From Opitutales bacterium (GTDB lineage: Bacteria; Verrucomicrobiota; Verrucomicrobiia; Opitutales; JABSRG01): 64,000 bases of DNA. Both the position numbers and the translations under genes were made by a program. The DNA is taken from the NCBI GenBank assembly GCA_028280845.1, contig JANQKZ010000019.1, positions 159,357-223,356 of the forward strand, read 5' to 3'. Under the pieces are notes generated by a model. It saw nothing but the letters and a program-made list of their open reading frames with translations. It did no database searches and was not told where the DNA came from. How positions within the stretch are numbered: the first letter of the stretch is position 1; each line of letters starts with the position of its first letter. Positions 1-7,967 of the stretch are shown here, one piece after another.

Positions 1-1544
1 GTCGCCAGGCCAACACTGGCAGAATACGCCTCATTATCCTTAAAACCGGTTACAGAGTACCATCCTGTGGCAAGCACTCCAGCTTCACTGAGATTGATTG
101 AATCCGATAGTCCGAGATTGGATGGCACATAGGTGTTCTGGTAAGTGCCGGTTGGTTCTCCAGGCTCAATCAACCCTTCCGGCCAATAGATAAATCCATG
201 GCCGGACGCCCCGGAAGCGACATTTCCGGTTAAGGAAACCCCACCCCCATGAATCCAAAAGCCATCCCCCTGGAAGGCAAAATCCTGGGCGGATTCCCGC
301 GTATCCGGTGCATTATCCGGTTTTTCAAAACGGAGAGAATACTCGGGATTGACCGTTCGGATGGCAATATTGTTGGTGAACGAACCAATTTCATCTCCAG
401 CCTCAGTTTGAAAGCCACCACCGATAACATTGTAGGAAACATTTCGGTCAAAGTGCACGAAAGCAGAGTGATTGACGAAGGCCCAACCGGGATCATCTTC
501 CACTACACATCCTCGCACGTATGCCGGCGACAGGGCCTGGCTTACCCCGCCCCGATGGAAGTGGATAGAATACCTTCCCCGGATATTGGAACGAAGCCCA
601 TTAACGAATTGATCCTGATCCCCCAGAGTCCAATCATCGATGGGTTTATCTTTTCGAGTCCGACCCATCCGGTGAACACGGACATAGTTCATATCTACAT
701 TCAAGGTGTGCATGAACATAATGTGGCCACGCTCCAAGCCATTGTTGGACACTCCATTTTCCGACTCGATGGTGATATTTCGGCTCAGGTTGGCTACATG
801 AACAAAGAGATCTGGGGCGGGTGATATGTGGCTTTTGGTCAACGGCTGCGCAAAGAAAATGGTGCTTCCTGAAATCGATTGGATTACGGCTACTTCGTCG
901 CTAGCCGCATCAACCGGATCGGTCCCGGTGATGACAATTCGATCGCCAGGCATCCAACCAGTAGGAGCAGAGGCCAGAGTCAGGCTCGTTGCACCAAGGG
1001 CCGGATTGGCCGCAACCGCTTTCCAGGAATCTTTGGCCGCCCCATAGGCAACGGTTTTTCCCATGAGAATTAGCCCTTTTTCGAACTGGTCAGTATTGAA
1101 GGCAATGTTCCCTTCATCAATTATCGTAATGGTGCACTTGAGGCCCGCAGGGATCGGATTCTGCGATGTTCCAATCTCCAGCTCCCCCGTCATCCCTTGA
1201 ACGATCGTTTCTACGTTCAGGGCGGTGTTTGAACTGGTTGAAAACACCAACTTTCCTTCATTCCTGATAATTTTGATGCGGGTCTCGATTGTCGTATCAA
1301 TGGTCAACGTTTTTCCCGCAGGGATCAGAACCTTGGCGAGGTCATTGGGAATCTGCCCGCCTTGCCAAGTATTCGGGTCTGTCCAATCACCAGAACTCTC
1401 TACAACGTGAGTGGCTTCATTTGCGGGCAATAAATCCAGCGGAGAGGATTGAGGAAGGGGAAATTGAGCCTGCAAGGCAGAACCGCAGACGAGCGGTATG
1501 GTACTGGCCCAGAAAATCCTAAGAGCGCGCGCGAACGATTTCAT
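1..1544 (-). CDS. Secreted G8-domain / beta-helix protein, C-terminus cut by window edge
   Basis: The minus strand reads open from an ATG at 1544 to the window edge (at least 514 codons). Residues 1-26 form a signal peptide ending ALQA. Residues about 47-160 look like a G8 domain: SSGDWTDPNTW, then hydrophobic strands with conserved glycines (KVLIPAGKTLTIDTT, GKLVFSTSSN). The following sequence has the short repeated strands, N/G turns and HFHRGG-type segments of a right-handed parallel beta-helix, as in CEMIP/PKHD1L1-like proteins. G8 proteins are extracellular and often carbohydrate-associated; a glycan-related role here is inferred from the sulfatase and rhamnosidase genes read divergently from the same 290-bp spacer. 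I see no strong Shine-Dalgarno. The C-terminal half and any anchor lie outside the window. Confidence 0.75.
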   Translation of the reverse strand, partial: MKSFARALRIFWASTIPLVCGSALQAQFPLPQSSPLDLLPANEATHVVESSGDWTDPNTWQGGQIPNDLAKVLIPAGKTLTIDTTIETRIKIIRNEGKLVFSTSSNTALNVETIVQGMTGELEIGTSQNPIPAGLKCTITIIDEGNIAFNTDQFEKGLILMGKTVAYGAAKDSWKAVAANPALGATSLTLASAPTGWMPGDRIVITGTDPVDAASDEVAVIQSISGSTIFFAQPLTKSHISPAPDLFVHVANLSRNITIESENGVSNNGLERGHIMFMHTLNVDMNYVRVHRMGRTRKDKPIDDWTLGDQDQFVNGLRSNIRGRYSIHFHRGGVSQALSPAYVRGCVVEDDPGWAFVNHSAFVHFDRNVSYNVIGGGFQTEAGDEIGSFTNNIAIRTVNPEYSLRFEKPDNAPDTRESAQDFAFQGDGFWIHGGGVSLTGNVASGASGHGFIYWPEGLIEPGEPTGTYQNTYVPSNLGLSDSINLSEAGVLATGWYSVTGFKDNEAYSASVGLA

Positions 1545-1835
1545 AAGGGATAATGCTTTTAACTTACAACGCCCCAAAGTAGATTTTTACTAATTTAATT
1601 TCAGTATTTTTCGTTCCTCCAGGCTCATTTGGGAGTAGATACACGTTTTTTACAGATAAAGCGGGGCGGGACCCCAAGGACCCTCTCCCCAAGGATGTTT
1701 TACTTAAGCTGCTCCGTTTCCGGAGTGAAATCTCGGACCGTGTTGACGGCTAGCTCTGGCCATAAGGCTGTTGGAACAGTTGCAAAAGGGGGGCAATCGC
1801 CTCGAAGGCCCCCATTGGGCACAATGGGAAACGCT

Positions 1836-3329
1836 ATGAAATCAATCTGCCTATTCTGGCTCACCTTGCTCGTTGGCTCCACCACACTAAATGCAGCCAA
1901 GCCCAACATCCTCTACATCTTTACCGACGATCAGAGCATCCGGACCGTCAGCGCCTACACCGAAGCGCAGCCCTGGATCGAGACCCCGAACCTGGATCGC
2001 TTGGCGGATCAGGGTCTCCGGTTTCGCTACTCCTACACGGGCGCAAAATGTGTACCTTCGCGTGGTAGCGCATTAACCGGCCTGTTTCAGCATAACTACA
2101 ACAGGGAAACGGCCTACTGGCCAACCCACTTTCGTGCAAATGGCTACTACACCGGCATGATCGGGAAGTGGCACTGGAGTGAGCCCCGCTACCAAACGGC
2201 CTGGGATTGGTCTGCAATCTGGGAGCACCACTTGCCGCGCCCGCCGGGGGTGCCAAAGAACAACTATTACTGGAATCAATCCCTGCGCATGCATGGCGAA
2301 GAGCTCGTGAAACTTGAGCAATACAGCACGGATGCCTACACGGACCTAACCATTGAATTCCTGAAAGAACGGGCGAAAGAGCCGGATCAACCCTGGTTTT
2401 TCTGGCTGTGTTATGGGGCTGTGCATGGGCCCTATACCCCCGCGGATCGTCACATTGGTGCGCTGGCCGACGCTCCTGAGATGGATTACCCCACAGACAT
2501 GTGGCCCCCCCGACCGGACAAACCCGAGCACATGGTGGATCTGGTGATGATGGAACCCCATCCGGAAACCGGGAAACCGATGAAGCGCTATGGCTCCCTG
2601 GATGAGATGGTGAAGATGTATCACGAGGCCGTGATGGCTGTGGATGAAGGCGTCGGGCGCATCATGGAAGCACTGGAAGAGACCGGGCAGCTGGAAAATA
2701 CCCTGGTGGTTTTTACCTCAGATCAGGGTTATGCGATGGGGCAACATGGATTCACCCTTAAAGTCGCCCCCTACGATGCCAATCTGCTTGCGCCCCTCCT
2801 GGTGCGCTGGCCTGGAAACGTCCCTGCCAACACCCGGACCTCCGTTCCAGTCAACGGAGTGGATTTAATTCGGACCTTTCACAGCGTTGCCGGAATCGAA
2901 CCGTCGATACAGCTGGATGGACGCGATCTGACCGATCTGTTCTTCAATCCGCAAAACCGAAACTGGGATGATGAGCCCGTCCTCCAGACCTATTTCGGAA
3001 CCCTATATGGAGGGGAGCCGCTGATCATTGAAGAACTTACAAAAGCTCATGAAACCGGAGATTGGAGTGCTTTCATTACGCACAAGACAGGGGTTCGCGC
3101 CTGGCTGATGGTGCGTAAAGGGAAATTCAAATACATCCGCTATGTGTATGCGGATTACCTGGATGAACTTTACGATATGGAGGCCGATCCCGAAGAGCTC
3201 CACAACCTGGCAGTCCGTCCCGAATACCACGAAATCAAAATGGAAATGCGGGCACTGCTGTCGAGTGAGTTGGAAAAACGAGGGGCGCGCTTTCTGCCCC
3301 TCCTTCCAGAGCCAAAACAGCGATATTGA
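1836..3329 (+). CDS. Secreted S1-type sulfatase
   Basis: Formylglycine-dependent sulfatase that hydrolyses sulfate esters. The ATG at 1836 is preferred over upstream in-frame starts because it follows a GGGAA box and gives a signal peptide (MKSICLFWLTLLVG, ending LNAA). The N-terminal metal-site aspartates are D31-D32 (TDDQ) and the maturation motif is C72-V-P-S-R, so the protein needs a formylglycine-generating enzyme not found in this window. The C-terminal subdomain has the usual LYDMEADPEELHNLA segment. The length (497 aa) is normal. It lies 41 bp upstream of a GH106-type rhamnosidase gene on the same strand and is probably co-transcribed, which suggests a sulfated rhamnose-containing glycan. 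The exact substrate cannot be read from sequence. Confidence 0.9.
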   Translation: MKSICLFWLTLLVGSTTLNAAKPNILYIFTDDQSIRTVSAYTEAQPWIETPNLDRLADQGLRFRYSYTGAKCVPSRGSALTGLFQHNYNRETAYWPTHFRANGYYTGMIGKWHWSEPRYQTAWDWSAIWEHHLPRPPGVPKNNYYWNQSLRMHGEELVKLEQYSTDAYTDLTIEFLKERAKEPDQPWFFWLCYGAVHGPYTPADRHIGALADAPEMDYPTDMWPPRPDKPEHMVDLVMMEPHPETGKPMKRYGSLDEMVKMYHEAVMAVDEGVGRIMEALEETGQLENTLVVFTSDQGYAMGQHGFTLKVAPYDANLLAPLLVRWPGNVPANTRTSVPVNGVDLIRTFHSVAGIEPSIQLDGRDLTDLFFNPQNRNWDDEPVLQTYFGTLYGGEPLIIEELTKAHETGDWSAFITHKTGVRAWLMVRKGKFKYIRYVYADYLDELYDMEADPEELHNLAVRPEYHEIKMEMRALLSSELEKRGARFLPLLPEPKQRY

Positions 3330-3370
3330 ATGACGATGGCCCGGTGCCATTAGCTAACTCCCGAGACCGA

Positions 3371-6337
3371 ATGAAAACCAACTGGAAATCCCGTCTTTTT
3401 TTGTCCGCTGGAATGCTGCTGTGGATCGGCGGGTTCACGTTCACGACATCCGCAATCGCTGCGGAGGAAATCCAACGGGCTGAAATATCTGCAGTCAGAA
3501 AGAACTTCTCAGCTCCTCACTCCGATACGGGCGTCAACTGCTGGTGGTGGTGGTTAAATGGAAACGTGACCAAAGCGTCCATCACCAAAGACCTGGAGGC
3601 CATGGAGTCCAAAAACTTTCAGGGTGCGATGGTGTTCGATGCGGGGGGGTATAATTCACGCGGCTACCACCGCGACGTTCCGGCGGGACCGGTTTTTGGA
3701 TCTCCTGAATGGAATGCACTGTTTATCCATGCCCTGGATGAAGCCAGACGCCTGGGGCTGGAAATCGGGCTCAATATCCAAAGCGGGTGGAATCTTGGCG
3801 GCCCCACCGTGCCCCCCGAAATGGCGGCCAAAGAAATCGTATTCACCGAACAAACCATCAGTCCGGGCACGAATATTCCTATCCAGTTGGCTAAGCCTGC
3901 GACCCGGTGGGGGTTTTATCAGGACATCGCAATTCTGGCCTTTCCCGACCGCAGAAGTCAGATGATCGAAGCGGGGATTTCCGATCTCATCTATAAAGCA
4001 GGCTTTGATGAACCGGGGAACTCCGCCCTCGATACGCGATTTCTGCTGTCGGATGCCGAACCCCGTCAACAAGAGACGCCTGAGCCCACCCAACAAATCC
4101 GGTTGGCGGACGTCGTCGACATCACCGAGCATCTGGATGCTGAGGGAAACTTGAACTGGCATCCGGAATTCGGACGGTGGAGGGTGTTACGCTTGGGCTA
4201 CACCTGCACCAGCACACCGGTCAGCACATCCAGTGATACCTGGAAAGGGAAGGTGGTCGATTACCTGAAACCAGAGGCTTTTGATTTCTACTGGAATGAT
4301 GTGGTGGAGCCCATTCTGGCTGAGGCGGGTGACCATGTGGGGACGACACTGAAGTTCCTCGAAACGGATAGCTGGGAGTGCGGGGGAATGAATTGGACAG
4401 ACCATTTTCGCGAGGAATTCATCCACTACCGAGGGTATGACCCGCTCTTTTACCTGCCCATCATTGCCGGATACGTGATCGACAATTTGGATACATCTCA
4501 CGCCTTCCTGGCTGACTTCCGGAAGACCCAGGGTGACCTTGTGGCCTATAATCATTATGCCCGCTTCCAGGAGCACGCCCATCGCTACAATATGGGAATC
4601 CAACCGGAGTCGGCGGGTCCCCATGCTGGCCCCTTTGATGGGATAAAAAACTACGGTTTCAGTGATATTGTGATGAGCGAGTTTTGGTCTCCCTCTCCAC
4701 ACCGACCCACCCCGGAGCGCCGTTTCTTCATTAAACAGGCCTCCTCTGCCGCACATATCTATGGAAAAAAACTAGTCGGCGCGGAATCGTTCACCACCGT
4801 CGGCCCCCACTGGAACGACGAATTGTGGCACGACCAGAAATCCGCCTTTGACCATGAAATCTGCGCCGGCTTGAACCGCACCTATTTTCACACCTTTGTC
4901 AGTTCTCCCGAAGCCATGGGGCTTCCCGGACAAGTCTACTTTGCCGGGACCCACATGAACCCCCAATTGACCTGGTGGGACCAGTCCGGGGCGTTTATCA
5001 ACTACCTTCATCGGGTTCAAAGTGTAGTCCAGGAAGGACGCTTCATTGCCGACGTGCTCTACTACTATGGTGACCATGTCCCCAATATATTCCCCAACAA
5101 ACAGTCGGATCCTGCCGGGGCGCTTCCCGGATTTGATTATGATGTCACGGATGAAACGATCTTCCTTCAGTTAAAGGTATCGGACGGGAAAATCATCGTT
5201 CCCGGCGGAATCGAGTATCGTGTGTTGGTTTTACCCGACCATAAAGTCTTGTCCCTGGCCGTTTTGGAAAAAACGGAGGAATTGCTCTTAGCGGGCGCCA
5301 CGGTCCTTGGGCCGAAACCGGAACACCTGGTCAGCCTCGTCGGTGGCAGTCATGCCCAAAAAACCTTTTCTGCGCTCGCTTCCAAACTCTGGGGGGCCCA
5401 ACCGGCCTCCCAAGGAGTAAAGCGATATGGAAAGGGTACCTTGGCCTGGGGACGAACCGCTCGGGAACACCTGATCTCAACGGGCCTGTCCCCGGACTGC
5501 GATCTCATAGGATCGAGCGATAACGCCCAGTTCGATTACATCCATTACACCATCGATGGAGCGGATGTGTATTTTATATCAAATCAAACCCCCAAGCGAC
5601 AGGAGCTCCGGGCCAAGTTTAGAGTGACGGGCAAACAACCCGAGCTGTGGGATGCCGTGTCTGGTACGATCCGCCTCGCCCAGGCATATACCCAAGAACT
5701 GGATACCACGACTCTCCCTCTGAACCTCGACCCTTATGGTTCGATCTTTGTCGTGTTCGATCAAAGCATTTCCCAAGACCAACAGGGCACCCGCCTCCGC
5801 AATCAACCGACCTATAGTACCTTGTTGGAGTTGCAGGGTGGATGGTCGGTGGAATTTGACCCCAAATGGGGAGGACCGAAGCACATAGAATTCCCTCAGC
5901 TCATGGATTGGACGCAGCACCCCGATCCCGGAATAAAATACTACTCTGGAGAAGCCACTTATCGGAAATCGTTTTCCCTCGAAGGATCTCCGCTTTCTGG
6001 TCAGCCGCTGTTTGTGGAACTAGGAGGAGTCAAAGATATAGGGATTGCCGAGATTAAACTCAATGGAACGAATCTAGGTATTGTATGGACTCCCCCATTC
6101 CGGGCAAAAGTTCCCCAAGGCCTCCTGCATAGAGAGAATGAATTGGAAATCAAAGTCATCAATTCCTGGTTCAACCGCGTCGCCGGAGATGCGGAATATC
6201 CCGATTCCAAACCGTTTACCTCCACCAACATTAACCTAAAAGTTGATCGCAGAGGAGCGGTTATTGAAACGATTCCCTTGGAGCCCTCCGGCCTGCTCGG
6301 GCCAGTCCGTTTGAAAGTAGCAGAATCAACCGACTAG
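3371..6337 (+). CDS. GH106-type alpha-L-rhamnosidase (secreted)
   Basis: A 988-residue protein starting MKTNWKSRLFLSAG with a signal peptide ending near AIAAEE. The first domain has the hallmarks of glycoside hydrolase family 106: CWWWWLNGNVTKASITKDLEAM, then a TIM-barrel with NIQSGWNLGG, FLETDSWE and VGAESFTT segments carrying candidate acidic catalytic residues. The C-terminal third (from about residue 830) is a beta-sandwich with FVELGGVKDIGIAEIKLNG and GIVWTPPF, typical of these enzymes. The family removes terminal alpha-L-rhamnose from complex glycans. Following a sulfatase by 41 bp suggests joint action on a sulfated rhamnan or ulvan-like polymer (inference). The start at 3371 is chosen for the signal peptide; an upstream in-frame ATG at 3326 overlaps the sulfatase stop. 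Confidence 0.82.
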   Translation: MKTNWKSRLFLSAGMLLWIGGFTFTTSAIAAEEIQRAEISAVRKNFSAPHSDTGVNCWWWWLNGNVTKASITKDLEAMESKNFQGAMVFDAGGYNSRGYHRDVPAGPVFGSPEWNALFIHALDEARRLGLEIGLNIQSGWNLGGPTVPPEMAAKEIVFTEQTISPGTNIPIQLAKPATRWGFYQDIAILAFPDRRSQMIEAGISDLIYKAGFDEPGNSALDTRFLLSDAEPRQQETPEPTQQIRLADVVDITEHLDAEGNLNWHPEFGRWRVLRLGYTCTSTPVSTSSDTWKGKVVDYLKPEAFDFYWNDVVEPILAEAGDHVGTTLKFLETDSWECGGMNWTDHFREEFIHYRGYDPLFYLPIIAGYVIDNLDTSHAFLADFRKTQGDLVAYNHYARFQEHAHRYNMGIQPESAGPHAGPFDGIKNYGFSDIVMSEFWSPSPHRPTPERRFFIKQASSAAHIYGKKLVGAESFTTVGPHWNDELWHDQKSAFDHEICAGLNRTYFHTFVSSPEAMGLPGQVYFAGTHMNPQLTWWDQSGAFINYLHRVQSVVQEGRFIADVLYYYGDHVPNIFPNKQSDPAGALPGFDYDVTDETIFLQLKVSDGKIIVPGGIEYRVLVLPDHKVLSLAVLEKTEELLLAGATVLGPKPEHLVSLVGGSHAQKTFSALASKLWGAQPASQGVKRYGKGTLAWGRTAREHLISTGLSPDCDLIGSSDNAQFDYIHYTIDGADVYFISNQTPKRQELRAKFRVTGKQPELWDAVSGTIRLAQAYTQELDTTTLPLNLDPYGSIFVVFDQSISQDQQGTRLRNQPTYSTLLELQGGWSVEFDPKWGGPKHIEFPQLMDWTQHPDPGIKYYSGEATYRKSFSLEGSPLSGQPLFVELGGVKDIGIAEIKLNGTNLGIVWTPPFRAKVPQGLLHRENELEIKVINSWFNRVAGDAEYPDSKPFTSTNINLKVDRRGAVIETIPLEPSGLLGPVRLKVAESTD

Positions 6338-6349
6338 AGCAATCAGGTA

Positions 6350-6371
6350 GGGGCTCCGCTCGCGGAGGCCC
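6350..6371. repeat. REP-like hairpin (inverted copy)
   Basis: GGGGCTCCGC, a 2-nt loop, then GCGGAGGCCC: a 10-bp stem with one mismatch, immediately preceded by GTA. Read on the minus strand it ends GCCCCTAC, the same terminal signature as the hairpins at 6949, 7920 and 10210. It sits just downstream of the rhamnosidase stop and just beyond the transposase pseudogene, in opposite orientation to the 6949 copy. Confidence 0.6.
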
Positions 6372-6378
6372 AAACAAA

Positions 6379-6927
6379 CTATTCCAAATAATCCAAATCC
6401 TTGACTCGACCTTCCCACTCCTGAAGGGGGATCCCTTTTTCACCCATAGCCTTCTCAAAATGAAATTCCGGATATCCCGTGCGATCCCAAAACTCCCATT
6501 TTTGATCGTACCTGACCAGTTGGGCACGATAGGGGTTTAGTACGCAATAGAGAGCAAAACTTTCCAGAGATTCGCGGGGTCTCACGCGATGCTCGAAGAA
6601 ATTTCTCTGCCAGGCAAAGCCAAGGTCCTTCATTGGGCCTTTGGATTTCGCCTTCAGCTTCGAAACCACTTGAGATATCGATAAGCGATCACCGAGTTAG
6701 ATAAGCGAATGGAAGTGGTCCGGCATCAAAACCATCCAGTAAGCCAGCATATCTTTGGCTAGCAAACCTTCGCTAAAATGACCTTTCAAATGTTCCCAAA
6801 GCGCTAAACCGACCAAGCTCTTTTTCCGTTCATCCGTCACAATCGTTACAAAGTAATTCGAGTACGCATAAGACTCTCGATACTTACTTAAAAAAGCAGT
6901 TTTTCGCCGTAGTTTCCTCCCGTCCAT
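6379..6927 (-). pseudogene. REP-associated tyrosine transposase (RAYT), interrupted by a stop codon
   Basis: Start MDGRKLRRKTAFLSKYRES; the N-terminal half has YFVTIVTDERKK and the catalytic HUH motif region MPDHFHSLI, diagnostic of Y1/IS200-like REP-associated transposases. Directly after HFHSLI an in-frame TAA (6697-6699) interrupts the frame; reading continues in the same frame with SISQVVSKLKAKSKG and the characteristic WQRNFFEHRVRPRESLESFALYCVLNPYRAQLV to a stop at 6379. A single nonsense change therefore splits an otherwise full-length gene of about 180 codons. REP hairpins on both sides (6350 and 6949, mutually inverted) are the expected partner sequences. Unless the stop is suppressed, the copy is inactive and the surrounding REPs are moved by another RAYT or are fossils. 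Confidence 0.85.
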
Positions 6928-6948
6928 ATTGTAAGAATAAAAGCTATT

Positions 6949-6974
6949 GGGGCTCGTGCAAGCACGACCCCTAC
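6949..6974. repeat. REP-like hairpin next to RAYT start
   Basis: GGGGCTCGTGC, AA loop, GCACGACCCCTAC. The stem has a single mismatch and the element ends with the CCCCTAC signature shared with the 6350 (inverted), 7920 and 10210 copies. It lies 21 bp upstream of the transposase ATG, the usual position of a REP relative to its RAYT. Confidence 0.65.
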
Positions 6975-7074
6975 AGAAATACCGAAAAGACAGGGACTCC
7001 GCCGGCAGAGACCCAACCATCTGGCAGCGCCAACGTAGGGCGGACGACTCGACCAGCCTTAAGAAAGCTTCCCA

Positions 7075-7116
7075 CTCCGACTTCCGCCTTCTGACTTCCG
7101 ACCTCCGCCTTCCGAC
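7075..7116. repeat. Degenerate tandem heptamer repeat
   Basis: Six consecutive 7-bp units of the form (C/T)T(C/T)(C/T)G(A/C)C: CTCCGAC, TTCCGCC, TTCTGAC, TTCCGAC, CTCCGCC, TTCCGAC. It lies between the RAYT pseudogene and the PIN toxin gene. Comparable period-7 tracts occur at 7852, 12041, 37567, 40261 and 40611. Confidence 0.7.
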
Positions 7117-7122
7117 CCCATC

Positions 7123-7524
7123 CTATCCCGGCCACCGCTCAAAACCCGCCAGCACAAAATGACGGTCAAAGGTAAATACTCGATCAATCCCCCGCTCGAT
7201 CATCAATGCAAAGGAAACACAATCCGTAAAACTGACCTGCTGGTCTGAAAACTTTGACATCCACCCGAGCGCAGAAATCTCGTGCTCGGCCTTGGGCCTG
7301 AGGATGTTCAATCGTGACGATGCGTAGATATACTTTCCACGCTCTACTGCAAATGCTGCTCCTGCCACACGTCCAAGGTAAGTGAAGACTTCATCGAGAA
7401 CAAAGTTGCTCGTATATAATCTTCGCTCCTCGACCAAGCGTTCCCAATATTCCTTTGCCGCTTTGTGGTATTGGTCACGCTTTACATAGCGCGCAATAAA
7501 GGGACCTGTATCGACAAAGATCAC
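7123..7524 (-). CDS. PIN-domain toxin (VapC-like)
   Basis: A 133-residue PIN-domain ribonuclease, the toxin half of a type II toxin-antitoxin pair. The opening MIFVDTGPFIARY carries the first acidic metal ligand (D5); SNFVLDEVFTY supplies the second acidic patch (D43/E44), and SFTDCVSFALM and FTFDRHF give the C-terminal aspartates. Its ATG overlaps the stop of the upstream antitoxin gene (ATGA, 7521-7524), so the two are translated as a coupled pair. Length and motif spacing are normal and the gene appears intact. The RNA target cannot be predicted. The location between REP elements and heptamer tracts fits an accessory patch. Confidence 0.85.
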   Translation of the reverse strand: MIFVDTGPFIARYVKRDQYHKAAKEYWERLVEERRLYTSNFVLDEVFTYLGRVAGAAFAVERGKYIYASSRLNILRPKAEHEISALGWMSKFSDQQVSFTDCVSFALMIERGIDRVFTFDRHFVLAGFERWPG

Positions 7525-7760
7525 CGCTCGTCGTAAAGAAAAGAATCATGATGAGAGGCACCATCAATGGGGGCTTTACCTTTGTATACAGCTTGGTCCT
7601 CAAAGAGTCGGTCCCTCCCTTGCGCCACTTTACCCTGTAGCTTCGCTTCCATCGCTTCACGAATAAATTCTCCCAGGGATTGCCCAGCCTCCAGAGCCTC
7701 CAGCTTCGCCCGTTGTTTCAAGTCCCTGGGCAACATAATGGTCGTCCTATCCATATGCAT
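7521..7760 (-). CDS. Ribbon-helix-helix antitoxin (VapB/CopG-like)
   Basis: A 79-residue protein beginning MHMDRTTIMLPRDLKQRAKLEALE: a short beta strand (RTTIMLP) followed by two helices with GQSLGEFIREAMEAKL, the ribbon-helix-helix DNA-binding fold of CopG-type antitoxins. The acidic C-terminal tail (LFEDQAVYK to the end) would bind the toxin. The start may be the ATG at 7760 or the one at 7754. A perfect 20-bp palindrome (7753-7772) covers the start codon and is the likely autoregulatory operator. The next gene, overlapping by 4 bp, is the PIN toxin. Confidence 0.8.
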   Translation of the reverse strand: MHMDRTTIMLPRDLKQRAKLEALEAGQSLGEFIREAMEAKLQGKVAQGRDRLFEDQAVYKGKAPIDGASHHDSFLYDER

Positions 7761-7772
7761 AATTATGCATAT
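7753..7772. promoter_or_regulatory. Perfect palindrome, candidate antitoxin operator
   Basis: ATATGCAT AATT ATGCATAT is a perfect 20-bp palindrome made of two ATGCAT arms. It overlaps the first codons of the RHH antitoxin gene. RHH antitoxins bind palindromic operators at their own promoters, so binding here would block transcription or translation initiation (inference). Confidence 0.6.
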
Positions 7773-7851
7773 AGCCTTTTATATTTCAATCCTAAATCAT
7801 CCAAGCCCCTTCCTCCCTCTCATTTCCATAATCGAATACCCAGTGGGAAGA

Positions 7852-7886
7852 GATCAGAATCCAGAACCCAGACACTAGACATTAGA
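7852..7886. repeat. Degenerate tandem heptamer repeat
   Basis: Five 7-bp units ending in AGA: GATCAGA, ATCCAGA, ACCCAGA, CACTAGA, CATTAGA. It lies in the spacer between the antitoxin gene and a metallophosphoesterase gene, beside a REP-like hairpin. Confidence 0.65.
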
Positions 7887-7919
7887 CACGATCTACCCTC
7901 CACAATCGACCAATCACCA

Positions 7920-7944
7920 GGGCCTTCGCAAGCAAAGCCCCTAC
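7920..7944. repeat. REP-like hairpin
   Basis: GGGCCTTCGC, AA, GCAAAGCCCCTAC. It is an imperfect stem (two mismatches) with the same AA loop and terminal CCCCTAC as the element at 6949. It sits just downstream (minus strand) of the metallophosphoesterase stop. Confidence 0.55.
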
Positions 7945-7967
7945 GACGGCCCACCGACCACCGCTCC

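Noticed and set aside
249..824. 191-codon plus-strand frame
   Set aside because: Antisense shadow of the G8/beta-helix gene, whose frame is continuous with signal peptide and domain motifs; this frame has no recognisable product.
7075..7116. CRISPR-like repeat array
   Set aside because: Units are 7 bp and contiguous with no spacers; no cas genes in the window.
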